This document shows positions 1 to 5,097 of a DNA stretch of 5,097 nt, piece after piece. The translations under genes were made by a program, and so were the position numbers. Where the stretch lies: the NCBI GenBank assembly GCA_902795835.1, contig CADBNA010000163.1:1-5097 (forward strand), in the 5' to 3' direction. Each line of letters opens with the position of its first letter. Positions within the stretch are counted from its first letter, which is position 1. This DNA is from an uncultured Lachnospiraceae bacterium (lineage in GTDB: Bacteria; Bacillota_A; Clostridia; Lachnospirales; Lachnospiraceae). The notes under the pieces are model-generated. The model searched no databases and was not told the DNA's origin. It was given only the letters and a program-made list of their open reading frames with translations.

Positions 1-153
1 CGGCCTCTGCCTGCTCTGCTGCCATGCGCTCGGCCTCTGCCTGCTCTGCTGCGATGCGCTCGGCCTCTGCCTGCTCTGCTGCGATGCGCTCGGCCTCTGC
101 CTGCTCTGCTGCAAGGCGCTCGGCCTCTGCCTGCTGCTCTGCTGCAAGGCGGT
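1..153 (-). repeat. 30-bp tandem repeats encoding AEAERxAAEQ
   Basis: Four exact-length 30-bp units (1-30, 31-60, 61-90, 91-120) are followed by a 33-bp unit (121-153) carrying an extra CAG codon (AEQQAEAER). Units 1-120 are identical except at bases 23-25 of each unit, which change one codon (CTT, ATC, ATC, ATG on the coding strand) and the wobble base beside it. The array probably continues beyond the left edge. Confidence 0.95.
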
Positions 154-334
154 CAGCTTCTTCCTGATCAAAATCGAGCTGATCAGCGGGAGTCTCAACG
201 CTCTCCTCAACATATTCAGAGGATTCAACCTCTTCTACTTCTTCTGCGAAAATCATCTGAGCCGATGTTCCCATAATCATGGAAGCGGCAAGTATACCTG
301 AAAAAACTCTTGTCCATCTCTTCATATCCTTCAT
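1..334 (-). CDS. Secreted protein with AEAERxAAEQ helical repeats (3' end outside window)
   Basis: The reading frame starts at ATG 334 and stays open to the left edge, giving 111 residues of an incomplete protein. Residues 1-30 look like a Sec signal peptide: a basic start (K2, K5, R6, R9), a hydrophobic core at about 10-29, and a probable cleavage after IFA at residue 30. An acidic linker (31-60) follows, then a 10-residue repeat AEAERxAAEQ, with R62, R73, R83, R93 and R103 marking successive units. The alternating Glu/Arg/Ala pattern suggests a long charged single alpha-helix or coiled-coil stalk, as in TolA-like or cell-wall spacer regions. The start was chosen because GGAGG lies 8 bases upstream; the ATG at 325 is a possible alternative. 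The gene has its own promoter and a candidate cre site. The functional domain, perhaps a wall-binding or hydrolase domain, would lie outside the window, so no function is assigned. Confidence 0.85.
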   Translation of the reverse strand, partial: MKDMKRWTRVFSGILAASMIMGTSAQMIFAEEVEEVESSEYVEESVETPADQLDFDQEEADRLAAEQQAEAERLAAEQAEAERIAAEQAEAERIAAEQAEAERMAAEQAEA

Positions 335-342
335 CTCCTATA

Positions 343-347
343 CCTCC
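343..347 (-). promoter_or_regulatory. Ribosome binding site of the secreted repeat protein
   Basis: GGAGG on the minus strand lies 8 bases before ATG 334 and supports that start. A second AGGAG (335-339) abuts ATG 334 and lies 9 bases before the in-frame ATG at 325, so initiation at 325 is also possible. Confidence 0.8.
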
Positions 348-380
348 GTTCTTTTTTATTAGCAGTTGTCTTCCGGCAGC

Positions 381-394
381 TGCAAACGTTTCCA
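381..394 (-). promoter_or_regulatory. Candidate cre (CcpA) operator in the leader
   Basis: The minus strand reads TGGAAACGTTTGCA. This fits the Gram-positive catabolite-responsive element core TGNAANCGNWNNCA at every fixed position and is palindromic apart from one base pair. It sits about 40-50 bases downstream of the expected transcription start (near 433) and before the ribosome binding site. In that position CcpA-type repressors usually act as a roadblock. The match is seen in the sequence; binding is inferred. Confidence 0.5.
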
Positions 395-439
395 GAGGGT
401 TTAAAGAACTTCTGTCTAAATTTATCCATTCTATGGAAG

Positions 440-468
440 ATTTTATTACAGACTTCTTAAGTTGTCAA
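440..468 (-). promoter_or_regulatory. Sigma-A-type promoter of the secreted repeat protein
   Basis: On the minus strand a perfect -35 TTGACA (468-463) is followed by 17 bases and then the -10 TAAAAT (445-440). The predicted start is near 433, giving a leader of about 100 nt. The 17-base spacer contains an inverted repeat, ACTT-AAG-AAGT (462-452). It is the strongest promoter in the window and is correctly placed for the gene starting at 334. Confidence 0.8.
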
Positions 469-584
469 TCGAAAACGCCTGCCTGGTGTGTTTTTGTGTT
501 CCTGTTTTGTGTTTCCTTGTGAGCCTATTTCACCATATCTGCCGTCAAAGCAGGCGTCACGTATTCAAAAAGATGAGGGAAGTG

Positions 585-612
585 AAAAAAAATGATTCCG
601 GGCGTTCATTTT
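585..612 (-). terminator. Weak hairpin plus T-run at the end of degV
   Basis: On the minus strand AAAATGA (612-606, including the degV stop codon) can pair with TCATTTT (595-589) around a 10-base loop, and the T-run continues to 585. The stem is AT-rich with one G-C pair, so it is at best a weak intrinsic terminator. No better candidate is visible between degV and the next promoter. Confidence 0.35.
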
Positions 613-1490
613 GTCCTTTTTTTCAGCACATGCTGCACGGTGACAGCCAGGGCTCCCGGCCCAATGTGACAGCCGATGGAGAGGGCCAGGGGATCTCCGT
701 GAAGATCATAGGACGGGAAAGCCTCCTCTATCTCCTGCCTCCATCCCTCTACGACCGCGGGATCGTCCAGCCAGGACCAGGAATACGACATCTGCAGTTC
801 TCCGGCCTTGTCATACTCTGAAAAGCGCGTCTGAATATCTTTGCGGATCGCGTCCAGCATGGTCTTGCGGGCCTGCTTTGTGCCGCGGCATTTGGCAAAG
901 GCATCCAGCTTTTCTCCCTGGATCTGCAGAACGGGCTTCATATGAAGCACGGTGCCAACCAGAGCGACAGCCGGTGTAATGCGGCCTCCCTTTTTCAGGT
1001 ATTTGAGCGTGTCCACCATAATATAGATCGAAGACTCGAATTTCTCTTCTTCCAGCCTGGCCTTAATCGCCGCGGCATCCAGTCCGTCTTCTGCGAGTTT
1101 TCCGGCATCAAGCATGGACTGGTACTGCGTCACGGAGATGCGCTGGTTATTGACAACCTGCACTTTTCCGTCATAGTCCTCCGCCAGCATCGCGGCTGTC
1201 TGACAGGATGCTGAAAGCCCGCTGGACATGGGTATATAGACCACTTCGTCATACGTCCGGAGCAGTCTGTCCCAGAGATCCGTCAGTTCTCCCGGGCTGG
1301 GCTGCGAAGTGGAAACGGATGCGCTGGGATCCGCAATCGCGCGGTAGAACTGTTCATGCGTCAGGTCCACCCCTTCGTAGCAGAGCTTTCCGTTAACCTG
1401 GAAAGGCATGGGAAGGATGTGCATCCCCAGCTCTTTCGCCATCTCCTGCGTCATACCGCTGTTGCTGTCTCCGGCAATTGCTATTCTCAT
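606..1490 (-). CDS. DegV family fatty-acid-binding protein (FakB-like)
   Basis: This is a complete protein of 294 residues, close to the usual length of about 280-290. DegV/FakB proteins hold a fatty acid in a pocket; in Firmicutes they can present it to the kinase FakA, which makes acyl-phosphate for phospholipid synthesis. Family signatures are visible in order: GDSNSGM near the N-terminus (in place of the commoner TDST/S), STSQPSPGEL at 60-69, SSGLSAS at 89-95, VDTLKYLKKGGRI at 159-171, LHMKPVLQI at 182-190, and HIGPGALAV at 275-283. It is cytosolic, with no signal peptide. The start is ATG 1490, because GAGGTG lies six bases upstream; a GTG at 1499 is part of that ribosome binding site. 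It is a single gene between two intergenic gaps, preceded by 23-bp repeats. No fakA is present here, and which lipid it binds, or whether it works with FakA, cannot be told from sequence. Confidence 0.93.
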   Translation of the reverse strand: MRIAIAGDSNSGMTQEMAKELGMHILPMPFQVNGKLCYEGVDLTHEQFYRAIADPSASVSTSQPSPGELTDLWDRLLRTYDEVVYIPMSSGLSASCQTAAMLAEDYDGKVQVVNNQRISVTQYQSMLDAGKLAEDGLDAAAIKARLEEEKFESSIYIMVDTLKYLKKGGRITPAVALVGTVLHMKPVLQIQGEKLDAFAKCRGTKQARKTMLDAIRKDIQTRFSEYDKAGELQMSYSWSWLDDPAVVEGWRQEIEEAFPSYDLHGDPLALSIGCHIGPGALAVTVQHVLKKRTK

Positions 1491-1496
1491 CTGTAT

Positions 1497-1502
1497 CACC
1501 TC
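1497..1502 (-). promoter_or_regulatory. Ribosome binding site deciding the degV start
   Basis: GAGGTG on the minus strand lies six bases before ATG 1490. The in-frame GTG at 1499 overlaps this site, so it is unlikely to be the true start. Confidence 0.75.
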
Positions 1503-1510
1503 GAACCTGT

Positions 1511-1606
1511 ATTGAAACCTGTATTATCTGCAAATCTATAATGAAACCAATTATGTAAATATATTGAAACCAACTATGCAAAAATAATGAAACCAATTAT
1601 GCAAAT
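1511..1606. repeat. 23-bp direct repeats upstream of degV
   Basis: Three AT-rich units start at 1540, 1563 and 1586, exactly 23 bases apart. They share (A/T)TGAAACCAA(T/C)TATG(C/T)AAA on the plus strand. A diverged fourth unit starts at 1511. Units at 1540 and 1586 each contain a perfect dyad ATAAT-N7-ATTAT (1538-1554 and 1584-1600); in the middle unit the dyad is imperfect. Possible roles are operator sites or a tandem duplication in promoter DNA. Confidence 0.85.
1523..1550 (-). promoter_or_regulatory. Possible degV promoter
   Basis: On the minus strand TTGGTT (1550-1545) is followed by 16 bases and GATAAT (1528-1523). Both boxes depart from consensus. The -35-like box falls inside one of the 23-bp repeats, and the predicted start near 1516 would leave a very short leader before the ribosome binding site. 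This is tentative; degV could also be read from the upstream operon, since no terminator is evident after the protease gene. Confidence 0.3.
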
Positions 1607-1640
1607 CAGCACAAGTCAATATCTGAAATACGACAGCCGT

Positions 1641-3023
1641 TCAGCCCAGCATCATCAGCATTCCTCCGACAAACAGAACTGCAGCGGCAGGCAGCGTCAT
1701 CATCAGAATCGCCTGTCTTTCTTTCCCCGGCTCTATAAAACGAACGTAAGGGCCGTGTACACACCTTCGTATGATAAAACATCCGCTGTAAATAATCAAT
1801 GGCGCAAAGAGTCCGTACACCATCATAGCCAGTCCGGCCTCTGTGCCGCCGACCGAAACCGTCTCCGTAATGCCCTCCTCCAGATACTCCGAAGGAAGCA
1901 GCATCTGCGTCACGGAGGAAATCAGAAGAACCAGTCCGTTGTTCAGCAGATGCAGCAGGCCGCTGTAAAACAGGTTGCCTGTTTCCAGGACCAGCCAGGC
2001 CATGATAAACCCGAGAATGGCCGGCGCAATCATCCTGACCGGCATGTAGTGTCCGATACCGAACAGCAGGCCGCTGATCAGAATGACAACCCACCTCCGG
2101 CGGATATCGTTTTTCAGTCCGCTCAGGACAACGCCCCGGTTCAGGGCTTCTTCGCATACGGCGGGCAAAACGGAAATCAGAATCAGATAGATCACATATT
2201 CCACGCCGGAAATCCCGCCAAAAAGAGAATCACTGACCTCCTGGAGCTGATCCGGCGCTATATACAGCAGAAAATAGCTGACAGCATTTTCCAGCAGATA
2301 GGTGCCGATGTAGATGACAAATACGCCAAGAACACCGATTATCGTGGGCTTTCGGACAGGAAACACTTCCCTGAGATCTGCTCCTGCGATCACGGTAAAC
2401 AGAATCGATGTCCCGAGAAGAAACAGCTGCTGTATCAGGATACTGGGGATCTCCGGCACATTCAGCAGGTAGAGCGGCAGCGGCAGCACAAAATAAAAGA
2501 TTCCCATGACGAGGACGAAACAGAGGATTCCCTGCCAGGCACGGAGTTTCTTTCTGTTGTTATGATATGCCGCATTTGTGTTATGATATGCCGCATTTGC
2601 ATAAACCGGGGCTGCATTCCATTGGCCATAAGCCTTCTGGTATTGGTTATATGCAGTATTCGGCCTGTTATATGCGGCATTCGGCCTGTTATATGCAGCA
2701 CCTGGCTGGACGTATCCGCCATTCGGCTGAACGAATACGCCATTTGACTGGCCGTTCCCCTGATTCCGGCCGTTATATGCCGGCCCGGCCTGATCATACG
2801 GCCATGGCATCTGGTTATATGCCGTGCCGTTGCTGTTATACGCATGTCCCGGCTGATTATATGCTGTCTCACCATTATATGCAGGCTGCTCCGGCGCGGC
2901 GGATGTTACATAGGATTCGTATCCCCTGGGCACACTGAACCTGAGATCATCATAATCCGGGTTGTTCCGGCTGCTCTGCCCGTCCGGGCTGTTCTGATTG
3001 TTCGGGCTGTTCTGGCTGCTCAT
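1641..3023 (-). CDS. CPBP family intramembrane metalloprotease with Tyr/Asn-rich N-terminal tail
   Basis: The protein has 460 residues. Residues 165-459 form a hydrophobic domain with about eight or nine membrane segments. The three CPBP (Abi/CaaX protease-like) motifs are intact: EExxxR at E291-E292...R296, FxxxH at F321...H325, and HxxxN at H358...N362. These belong to the glutamic intramembrane proteases related to Rce1, so a peptidase active in the membrane is expected; the substrate is unknown. Residues 1-156 are hydrophilic and probably disordered, with many AYN, AYNQ, AYNRP and AYHN units. A basic NNRKKLR stretch before the first membrane segment suggests the tail is cytoplasmic. The start is uncertain: ATG 3023 lies inside the RNase G gene, with only a weak ribosome binding site, so reinitiation or coupling is likely. 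A GTG at 3065 is an in-frame alternative. Some CPBP proteins protect bacteriocin producers, but no bacteriocin gene is seen here. Confidence 0.9.
   Translation of the reverse strand: MSSQNSPNNQNSPDGQSSRNNPDYDDLRFSVPRGYESYVTSAAPEQPAYNGETAYNQPGHAYNSNGTAYNQMPWPYDQAGPAYNGRNQGNGQSNGVFVQPNGGYVQPGAAYNRPNAAYNRPNTAYNQYQKAYGQWNAAPVYANAAYHNTNAAYHNNRKKLRAWQGILCFVLVMGIFYFVLPLPLYLLNVPEIPSILIQQLFLLGTSILFTVIAGADLREVFPVRKPTIIGVLGVFVIYIGTYLLENAVSYFLLYIAPDQLQEVSDSLFGGISGVEYVIYLILISVLPAVCEEALNRGVVLSGLKNDIRRRWVVILISGLLFGIGHYMPVRMIAPAILGFIMAWLVLETGNLFYSGLLHLLNNGLVLLISSVTQMLLPSEYLEEGITETVSVGGTEAGLAMMVYGLFAPLIIYSGCFIIRRCVHGPYVRFIEPGKERQAILMMTLPAAAVLFVGGMLMMLG
2556..2885 (-). repeat. Degenerate AYN-coding repeats in the CPBP tail
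   Basis: This stretch codes for CPBP residues 47-156, in which AYN or AYH recurs about ten times. At DNA level the freshest copies have a 21-bp period: two nearly identical units at 2560-2580 and 2581-2601 (NAAYHN), and a 17-base match at 2659-2675 and 2680-2696 (AAYNRPN). This points to recent in-frame seven-codon duplications. Confidence 0.85.
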
Positions 3024-4212
3024 TTTGTTCCGCTTGTTTCCTCTTCCATATCTGCAGCTGTTCACGCAGTGATCTGCGCAGCCGCTTCCTTGTCAGTTCC
3101 ATTATATCCAGTTTTGTTATGTCGATCACAGTGGCCGGATTCGGATCCGGCGCCAGATAATCCCGCATGAGGGAAATCAGTTCCTGTCTCTCGCTGTCAT
3201 CTTTCATGCTGATAAAATCGATCAGTATCGTCCCGGACAGCTGGCGCAGCCGGATCTGTGAGGCGATCTCCTGGGCCGCTTCCCGGTTTATCATCATCCT
3301 TGTCTCCTGCGCGCTCTTTTTTCCTGCATAGCGTCCGGTGTTCACGTCAATGGCGACAAAGGCTTCCGTCTGCTCGATGACAACAGAGCCTCCGGATCGC
3401 AGGTGAACCAGCCTGGCTGTCAGTTCCGTGAGCAGTGTCGTCATGCTGTACAGTTTATACAGAGGAAGCAGTCTGTCTTCATAGAGGCGGAGTTCCTCTT
3501 CTCCCGGCAGTGTTCCCCTGTCGTGCAGCCAGATGGCGGCTATCCTGTCGTAGATATCCGGATCATCAGTTGTGATGCCGTTCAGTTCCTCCCTTGAACA
3601 GCGCAGCAGCATCTGCATCCAGTCTTCTTCCGGCTCACGGAGGCAGGAATAGCAGGTGCGCTTTGTTCCGTACAGCTGAACATCCAGCAGCTGTGTCTCC
3701 AGTGCCAGATACTCCTCCCGGATCTCTTCTTCAGAGGCTTCTGCGGCGGCCGTCCTGGCGGTCACGCCTGTCTCCGGCGCAGCTATGGCGTGCAGGATCC
3801 TCTGCAGACGTTTTCTGTCCTCCAGCCCGAGCTTTTTCGAAAAAGAGCAGCCGCGGCCTCCGGCATGCAGTACCAGATACCGCCCTGGAAAAGACAGCTT
3901 TGTCGTCAGACGGGGCAGTTTTTCCTTCACGTCTTCTCTCTCAACCTGAACCAGAAGTTCATCTCCTGCTTTGTACTGGTGCCCCTCCGGCAGAGGGAGG
4001 AATGCCAGCTGATCCGGCTGGATCCGGACAAAAGCAGCCGAAAGGTTATTCTGGATGGAATCGATCCGGCCCAGATAGATGCCGCCCAGAAGAGACGGAT
4101 GATCAAGGGAAGCCACGGACAGTTCCGCTGGCCTGCCGTTTTCTGTCAGCAGCGTGACGCGGCAGTTCTCATTCCCGATCGGCATATTGGCGATGACAAG
4201 CTTTTTAAACAC
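2950..4212 (-). CDS. rng: Ribonuclease G/E family endoribonuclease
   Basis: The 420-residue product is a single-strand-specific, Mg-dependent endoribonuclease of the RNase E/G family, acting in rRNA maturation and mRNA decay. An S1-like RNA-binding segment spans about 35-98 (GGIYLGRIDSIQNNLSAAFV, LAFLPL). Then come the 5'-sensor/RNase H-like part (LTTKLSFPGRYLVL from 103, GVTARTA at 149-155) and the DNase I-like catalytic part. The metal-binding residues are present as D289 (with N291, in AIDVNTGR) and D332 (in LIDFISM), 43 residues apart as in E. coli RNase E D303/D346. No CPxCxG zinc-link follows, and the protein ends in a Gln/Glu/Pro repeat tail from about 395, so the quaternary structure may differ from that of RNase E. 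It starts with GTG, with GGGAG 6 bases upstream, and overlaps the DUF2344 gene by 8 bases, indicating translational coupling. Confidence 0.93.
   Translation of the reverse strand: MFKKLVIANMPIGNENCRVTLLTENGRPAELSVASLDHPSLLGGIYLGRIDSIQNNLSAAFVRIQPDQLAFLPLPEGHQYKAGDELLVQVEREDVKEKLPRLTTKLSFPGRYLVLHAGGRGCSFSKKLGLEDRKRLQRILHAIAAPETGVTARTAAAEASEEEIREEYLALETQLLDVQLYGTKRTCYSCLREPEEDWMQMLLRCSREELNGITTDDPDIYDRIAAIWLHDRGTLPGEEELRLYEDRLLPLYKLYSMTTLLTELTARLVHLRSGGSVVIEQTEAFVAIDVNTGRYAGKKSAQETRMMINREAAQEIASQIRLRQLSGTILIDFISMKDDSERQELISLMRDYLAPDPNPATVIDITKLDIMELTRKRLRRSLREQLQIWKRKQAEQNEQPEQPEQSEQPGRAEQPEQPGL
2959..3021 (-). repeat. 9-nt repeat read in two frames by rng and the CPBP gene
   Basis: Seven degenerate 9-nt units of the form GAACAGCCC run from 3021 to 2959. 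In the rng frame they give EQP/EQS triplets. One base downstream, in the CPBP frame, they give a SQNSPN-like low-complexity sequence. Confidence 0.85.
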
Positions 4213-4972
4213 GTTTTACTCCCACGGCGTCCAGAGGCACATACGTTACGCCTGCCCCTTCCGGCACGGCAGTCAGGATCTCGTCCCGATGGATGCGGAT
4301 GGAGAAAGGCGGCAGTTCCGTTCCGGCGAAACCGGCCAGACTCTCCATGACCAGCTCCGGCTTCAGGTTCTGCACGCTGCCCGCCGACAGCCGCATGTGA
4401 ATGGCTCTTTCGTCAGCCTGCAATGTAAAAATCCACGGACGGATATCCGTCATCTCTTCCTTTCTCTTCGTCTTGCGCATGACCGGGATTTCCGTCTGTT
4501 CCAGATACCGGCGGATACAGTCTTCTGTAAAGCCCGCTTCTTCCGGCGTCCTTAAGGGGCAGCCATCATACGAATCATCCGTCAGGGATGCGCTGCCGTC
4601 TCCTGCCGCATCCGGAAAAATCACGGTATAGTCCGCCGCGGCGACCTGGGACATGCCCTTCGAAGATTTTTCCTCCGGAATCTCGCAGACGGACAGCACG
4701 GCAAAGCCCTCTGCCATCTGTTCGTTCAGACGGCTGCAGATCTCCTCTGTGGGCATTGTCTCCCGCAGATCCAGGTCAAAATACTCCCCGGAGCTGGTCT
4801 TTCCGACCCCCAGCGGCGCGGCAAATGACATGAGCATGTGGGGACTGAAGCCGCCGGACAGCGCATACGGGATATCCGCCCGCCGGAGTGCTTTCTGAAA
4901 ATAACGCATCACATCCAGGTGGCCGATGAATTTCATGGCGCCAGTTTTCGAGAATTTCACACGTATTCTCAT
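4205..4972 (-). CDS. TIGR03936 / DUF2344 radical-SAM-associated protein
   Basis: The 255-residue protein matches the DUF2344 family, which is found next to, or fused with, B12-binding radical SAM proteins in Firmicutes; its biochemical role is not established. Recognisable family signatures are RVKFSKTGAMKFIGHLD at 4-20, the GFSPH motif at 41-45 followed by MSFAAPLGVG, the GEYFDLDL segment at 62-69, and KTKRKEEMTDIRPWI at 167-181. Residues about 121-148 form an acidic, Ser/Asp/Gly-rich stretch that looks like a species-specific insertion. The start ATG 4972 overlaps the preceding TGA (ATGA) and is preceded by a strong GGAGGT. The stop lies inside the rng start region. It is therefore expected to be made together with the upstream protein and RNase G, which fits a partner role in RNA modification or maturation; that role is an inference from context only. 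Confidence 0.88.
   Translation of the reverse strand: MRIRVKFSKTGAMKFIGHLDVMRYFQKALRRADIPYALSGGFSPHMLMSFAAPLGVGKTSSGEYFDLDLRETMPTEEICSRLNEQMAEGFAVLSVCEIPEEKSSKGMSQVAAADYTVIFPDAAGDGSASLTDDSYDGCPLRTPEEAGFTEDCIRRYLEQTEIPVMRKTKRKEEMTDIRPWIFTLQADERAIHMRLSAGSVQNLKPELVMESLAGFAGTELPPFSIRIHRDEILTAVPEGAGVTYVPLDAVGVKRV
4219..4223 (-). promoter_or_regulatory. Ribosome binding site for the rng GTG start
   Basis: GGGAG on the minus strand lies six bases before GTG 4212, within the last codons of the DUF2344 gene. It supports the GTG as the start. Confidence 0.65.
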
Positions 4973-5097
4973 CCGGCACCTCCGATCTCATCCGGATGGA
5001 TGCCCATTTCCGCATCCATGCAGATGGTCCCTCTGTCTTTGAAGCAGACACCGTCATTCTCCGACAGGCTGATGCCGCTTTTATCTTCCGGGCTGAC
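4969..5097 (-). CDS. C-terminal end of upstream gene, probably the TIGR03960 radical SAM protein
   Basis: Only the last 42 codons are inside the window, ending in TGA at 4971-4969. The segment is hydrophilic and contains two cysteines (residues 18 and 26 of the fragment). No domain can be identified from this tail. The assignment rests on position: the DUF2344 gene is typically preceded by a B12-binding radical SAM gene, and the ATGA overlap shows tight coupling. A competing frame through the same bases (5057-4776) runs into the DUF2344 gene and is not supported. Confidence 0.6.
   Translation of the reverse strand, partial: VSPEDKSGISLSENDGVCFKDRGTICMDAEMGIHPDEIGGAG
4978..4983 (-). promoter_or_regulatory. 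Ribosome binding site of the DUF2344 gene
   Basis: A strong GGAGGT on the minus strand lies five bases before ATG 4972, within the end of the upstream gene. It fixes the start at the ATGA overlap. Confidence 0.8.

Noticed and set aside
310..522. Small plus-strand open frame (70 codons) over the secreted-protein leader
   Set aside because: It covers the minus-strand promoter, cre site and ribosome binding site, and has no ribosome binding site or domain of its own.
462..821. Plus-strand open frame across the promoter gap and the 3' end of degV
   Set aside because: It starts inside the promoter region, has no ribosome binding site or recognisable domain, and runs antisense to conserved DegV sequence.
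1491..1499. Upstream GTG start for degV
   Set aside because: The GTG overlaps the GAGGTG ribosome binding site, and ATG 1490 has the proper spacing.
1511..1606. CRISPR-like reading of the 23-bp repeats
   Set aside because: The units abut with almost no spacer, there are no unique spacers of 30 bases or so, and no cas gene is nearby.
1606..2157. Minus-strand open frame in another frame of the CPBP gene
   Set aside because: Arg/Gly-rich composition and no motifs; the overlapping frame carries the CPBP motifs and membrane segments.
1587..2747. Long plus-strand open frame (386 codons) antisense to the CPBP gene
   Set aside because: Its product is dominated by Gln, His, Arg and Asn with no domain. 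It lies opposite a gene with intact family motifs, and it is a by-product of that gene's codon bias and repeats.
3594..4157. Plus-strand open frames opposite rng
   Set aside because: They are Pro/Arg/Ser-rich shadows of the RNase G gene, whose catalytic residues and spacing are clear.
4776..5057. Minus-strand open frame across the radical SAM / DUF2344 junction
   Set aside because: It is out of frame with both genes, lacks a good start, and is explained by the ATGA-coupled pair.

Overview
This 5.1 kb window is bacterial. It looks like a chromosomal segment of a moderately GC-rich Gram-positive Clostridia member, most likely Lachnospiraceae. That placement is an inference from three things: a radical-SAM tail / DUF2344 / RNase G gene order typical of that class, strong GGAGG-type ribosome binding sites with a sigma-A-type promoter, and a DegV paralogue. 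Every supported gene lies on the minus strand, so transcription runs from high to low coordinates.

Region by region, in transcription order. Positions 5097-4205 hold the last 42 codons of a gene, probably the B12-binding radical SAM protein of the TIGR03960 type, and then a complete DUF2344 (TIGR03936) radical-SAM-associated protein whose start codon overlaps the upstream stop. Positions 4212-2950 hold an RNase E/G-type endoribonuclease with a GTG start, overlapping the DUF2344 gene by 8 bases. Its Gln/Glu/Pro-rich tail overlaps by 74 bases, in another frame, the start of a CPBP-family membrane protease (3023-1641) that carries a long Tyr/Asn-rich N-terminal tail. These four genes look like one translationally coupled operon. 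The rplU/rpmA genes that often follow this RNase G in Clostridia are not here.

A 150-bp gap follows (1491-1640). It contains an AT-rich block of 23-bp direct repeats just upstream of a DegV/FakB-like fatty-acid-binding protein gene (1490-606). A weak hairpin plus T-run at the degV stop may terminate it. The next gap (335-605) holds the best promoter in the window (TTGACA-17-TAAAAT), followed in the leader by a near-palindromic 14-bp sequence that matches the CcpA cre consensus. This drives a secreted protein whose mature region becomes a 10-residue AEAERxAAEQ repeat. That gene runs off the left edge.

The conserved genes are ordinary. The unusual material is repeat-derived: an overprinted 9-nt repeat shared by two genes in different frames, the AYN tail of the protease, the 23-bp repeats upstream of degV, and the nearly identical 30-bp repeats of the secreted protein. 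I see no RNA gene, insertion sequence, CRISPR array or defence system.
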